This document shows, in pieces, positions 62,835 to 64,000 of a DNA stretch of 64,000 bases (its first letter is position 1; each line of letters opens with the position of its first letter). Location of the stretch: assembly GCA_028293725.1 (NCBI GenBank), contig JAQGOE010000234.1, positions 57,301 to 121,300 on the forward strand, read 5' to 3'. The translations under genes and the position numbers were made by a program. A model generated the notes under the pieces. That model made no database searches. It was not told the origin of the DNA and saw only the letters and a list, made by a program, of their open reading frames with translations. The stretch is from Gammaproteobacteria bacterium (GTDB lineage Bacteria; Pseudomonadota; Gammaproteobacteria; Steroidobacterales; Steroidobacteraceae).

Positions 62835-63142
62835 TGTTGAACCGGTGCTCCCGGCTGGTGTTGGCCTTCGCGGTACTCGCGGCCGGCTCCGGTGCCGTGC
62901 TCGCCGACGATCCTCCTCGCAAGCCCAGCCCTCCCGCGCTCGACGACGAGCTGCTGGAATTTCTGGGCAGTGTCGACCCCTCGTCGGATACGGTGCAGGC
63001 GGACGACGGCTCGTGGATCGAATTTCTTTCGCAGACAGACATCGGCAAGGTGGCCAAACCGGCCAATCCAACGGTCATCGCGGCGAAACCCGCCACGCCT
63101 GCACCGAAGCCGAGCGCGCCAGGGGCGAAACAAGATGAATAA
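62834..63142 (+). CDS. small exported hypothetical protein of the ECF operon
   Basis: This 102-residue protein starts one base inside the previous stop (TGATG). A signal peptide (RLVLAFAVLAAGSGAVLA) leads to a mature acidic segment (LDDELLEFLGSVDPSSDTVQADDGSWIEFL) and a Pro/Ala/Lys-rich tail. I do not recognise a family. Similar short exported proteins sit between the DUF3619-like and DUF3106 genes in related operons. Confidence 0.65.
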   Translation: MLNRCSRLVLAFAVLAAGSGAVLADDPPRKPSPPALDDELLEFLGSVDPSSDTVQADDGSWIEFLSQTDIGKVAKPANPTVIAAKPATPAPKPSAPGAKQDE

Positions 63143-63710
63143 CAGACAACGCTCTGTGTTAATCGCACTGCTACTTGCAAGCGCGGCGCCCGTGTTCGCG
63201 CAGCAGGAGCCGGTTGCGCCTCCGCCGTCAGCTCCCCCGCCGGCGGCGAGTGCGCCCGCCGCGCCTGTGCAGTGGTCGAGTCTGTCGCCGGACCAGCAGA
63301 AACTCCTTGCGCGCTTCGGCAATCAGTGGAGCACTTTGCCGCCGGAAAGGCAGCAGGCGCTCTCACGCGGCAGTCAGCGTTGGCTCGGGATGACGCCAGA
63401 CGAGAAGGGCCTGGCGCGCCAGCGTTTCAATCAGTGGCACGCCCTACCCCCGGAACAGCGCGAGGCGTTGCGCGAGCGCTGGCAGAAATTTCAGTCACTG
63501 CCGCCCAATCAACAGTCGGCCGTGCGCCAGAACTACCATAGGTTCCAACAGTTGCCGCCCGGCCAGCGCCAGATGCTGCGCGAGCGATGGCACAACGCCA
63601 CCCCCGCACAGCGTCAGCAGATGTTAGATCACAGCCGCGAGATGCGGATGAGACGGATGGAACAGCGCGGCGCCCCGATGGCGAGACCCCCCGCGAGACC
63701 GCCTCACTGA
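63135..63710 (+). CDS. DUF3106 family exported protein
   Basis: This 191-residue protein has a signal peptide (VLIALLLASAAPVFAQ) and a Pro/Ala spacer. Repeated motifs of the form W-x-x-L-x-P-[ED]-[QR]-x-x-x-L follow (WSSLSPDQQKLL, WSTLPPERQQAL, WHALPPEQREAL, FQSLPPNQQSAV, FQQLPPGQRQML), typical of DUF3106. The repeat arrangement recalls stress-sensing periplasmic proteins such as CpxP/ZraP-like helical repeats, but that comparison is an inference. It overlaps the preceding gene by eight bases. Confidence 0.8.
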   Translation: MNNRQRSVLIALLLASAAPVFAQQEPVAPPPSAPPPAASAPAAPVQWSSLSPDQQKLLARFGNQWSTLPPERQQALSRGSQRWLGMTPDEKGLARQRFNQWHALPPEQREALRERWQKFQSLPPNQQSAVRQNYHRFQQLPPGQRQMLRERWHNATPAQRQQMLDHSREMRMRRMEQRGAPMARPPARPPH

Positions 63711-63848
63711 GGCGTCGGATCGAAAGGCACCGCGCGGGCCCACCCAAATCGCGACGCGGCAGTGACATGGGCTCAGTGCGCCAAGCCGTGCCTAGGCTCA
63801 TCCGGGCCCCGTTGCCCCTTGCCCGCGATGCCGACACTTCAACTCAGT

Positions 63849-64000
63849 TCAGTGCGCCGGAGCCGCGACCACCCGCACCCGCACCGGTATCGGCACATTG
63901 CAAACATCAACATGCCCCGCCGGCACCTTGAACCATTCCTCATGGCGGTTGCGGCGTGCGTCGATGTAGTCCGTGAAAGTCTGTGTGTCCGTCCGAAGCT
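63849..64000 (-). CDS. unrecognised gene, 3' end only
   Basis: The last 49 codons of a minus-strand gene enter from the right edge. They read LRTDTQTFTDYIDARRNRHEEWFKVPAGHVDVCNVPIPVRVRVVAAPAH then TGA. The codon pattern fits a real gene and converges on the DUF3106 gene. I do not recognise the family; too little is present for a functional call. Confidence 0.55.
   Translation of the reverse strand, partial: LRTDTQTFTDYIDARRNRHEEWFKVPAGHVDVCNVPIPVRVRVVAAPAH

Overview
The window reads as chromosome from a high-GC gammaproteobacterium, probably near the Xanthomonadales, Nevskiales or Steroidobacterales. This rests on gene content: a TonB-dependent receptor, the rsmB-DUF4390-ntrY-ntrX block, the def-fmt-rsmB / LysM-dprA-smg-topA neighbourhood, a zinc-finger-less TopA with a Lys/Ala tail, and anti-sigma-like proteins ending in an AWLxxIExxRxxG...YP motif. 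No marker here fixes the genus. Genes are closely packed, many with ATGA, GTGA or TTGA start/stop overlaps. I saw no rRNA, no complete tRNA, no CRISPR array, no insertion sequence and no prophage.

Layout. 1-4.3 kb (minus): 5' part of a FadE-type acyl-CoA dehydrogenase, malate dehydrogenase, and an ECF sigma / membrane anti-sigma pair. 4.5-7.2 kb (plus): a YtrA-type GntR operon (small membrane peptide, regulator, ABC ATPase, ABC permease) behind a consensus promoter whose -10 lies in a perfect palindrome. 7.3-10.8 kb: an Mla/MCE lipid-transport operon. 10.8-20.9 kb (minus): PLD-like protein, ABC-F ATPase, GGDEF-EAL protein, HD hydrolase, SH3 protein, oligopeptidase A. 21-30 kb: glutathione reductase-like protein, aroE, rlmJ (apparent CTG start), topA, smg, dprA, LysM lipoprotein. 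30.2-40.1 kb (plus): def, fmt, rsmB, DUF4390, an NtrYX-like two-component system, and a second EAL protein with a degenerate GGDEF. 40.4-43.7 kb: TonB receptor and a GlcG/HbpS-like protein. 43.8-45.5 kb: an AbiE toxin-antitoxin system whose toxin is split by a frameshift. 45.7-48.1 kb: SPOR protein and argS.

48.2-58.4 kb is the most informative accessory locus, for guanidine use. A three-gene ABC importer on the minus strand is preceded by a clear guanidine-I (ykkC) riboswitch. Diverging from it on the plus strand are the two urea-carboxylase-associated proteins (carboxyguanidine deiminase subunits), a biotin-dependent guanidine/urea carboxylase, and allophanate hydrolase. In the known pathway guanidine is carboxylated, deiminated to allophanate, and hydrolysed to ammonia and CO2. 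Both arms have a good -24/-12 (sigma54) promoter candidate, but only the importer arm has room for the riboswitch. The two arms may therefore answer to different signals.

58.6-64 kb: a BrnT/BrnA toxin-antitoxin pair behind two adjacent palindromes, priA with an in-frame 48-bp tandem repeat, a second ECF sigma operon (sigma, anti-sigma-like protein, small exported protein, DUF3106 protein), and the 3' end of an unrecognised minus-strand gene.
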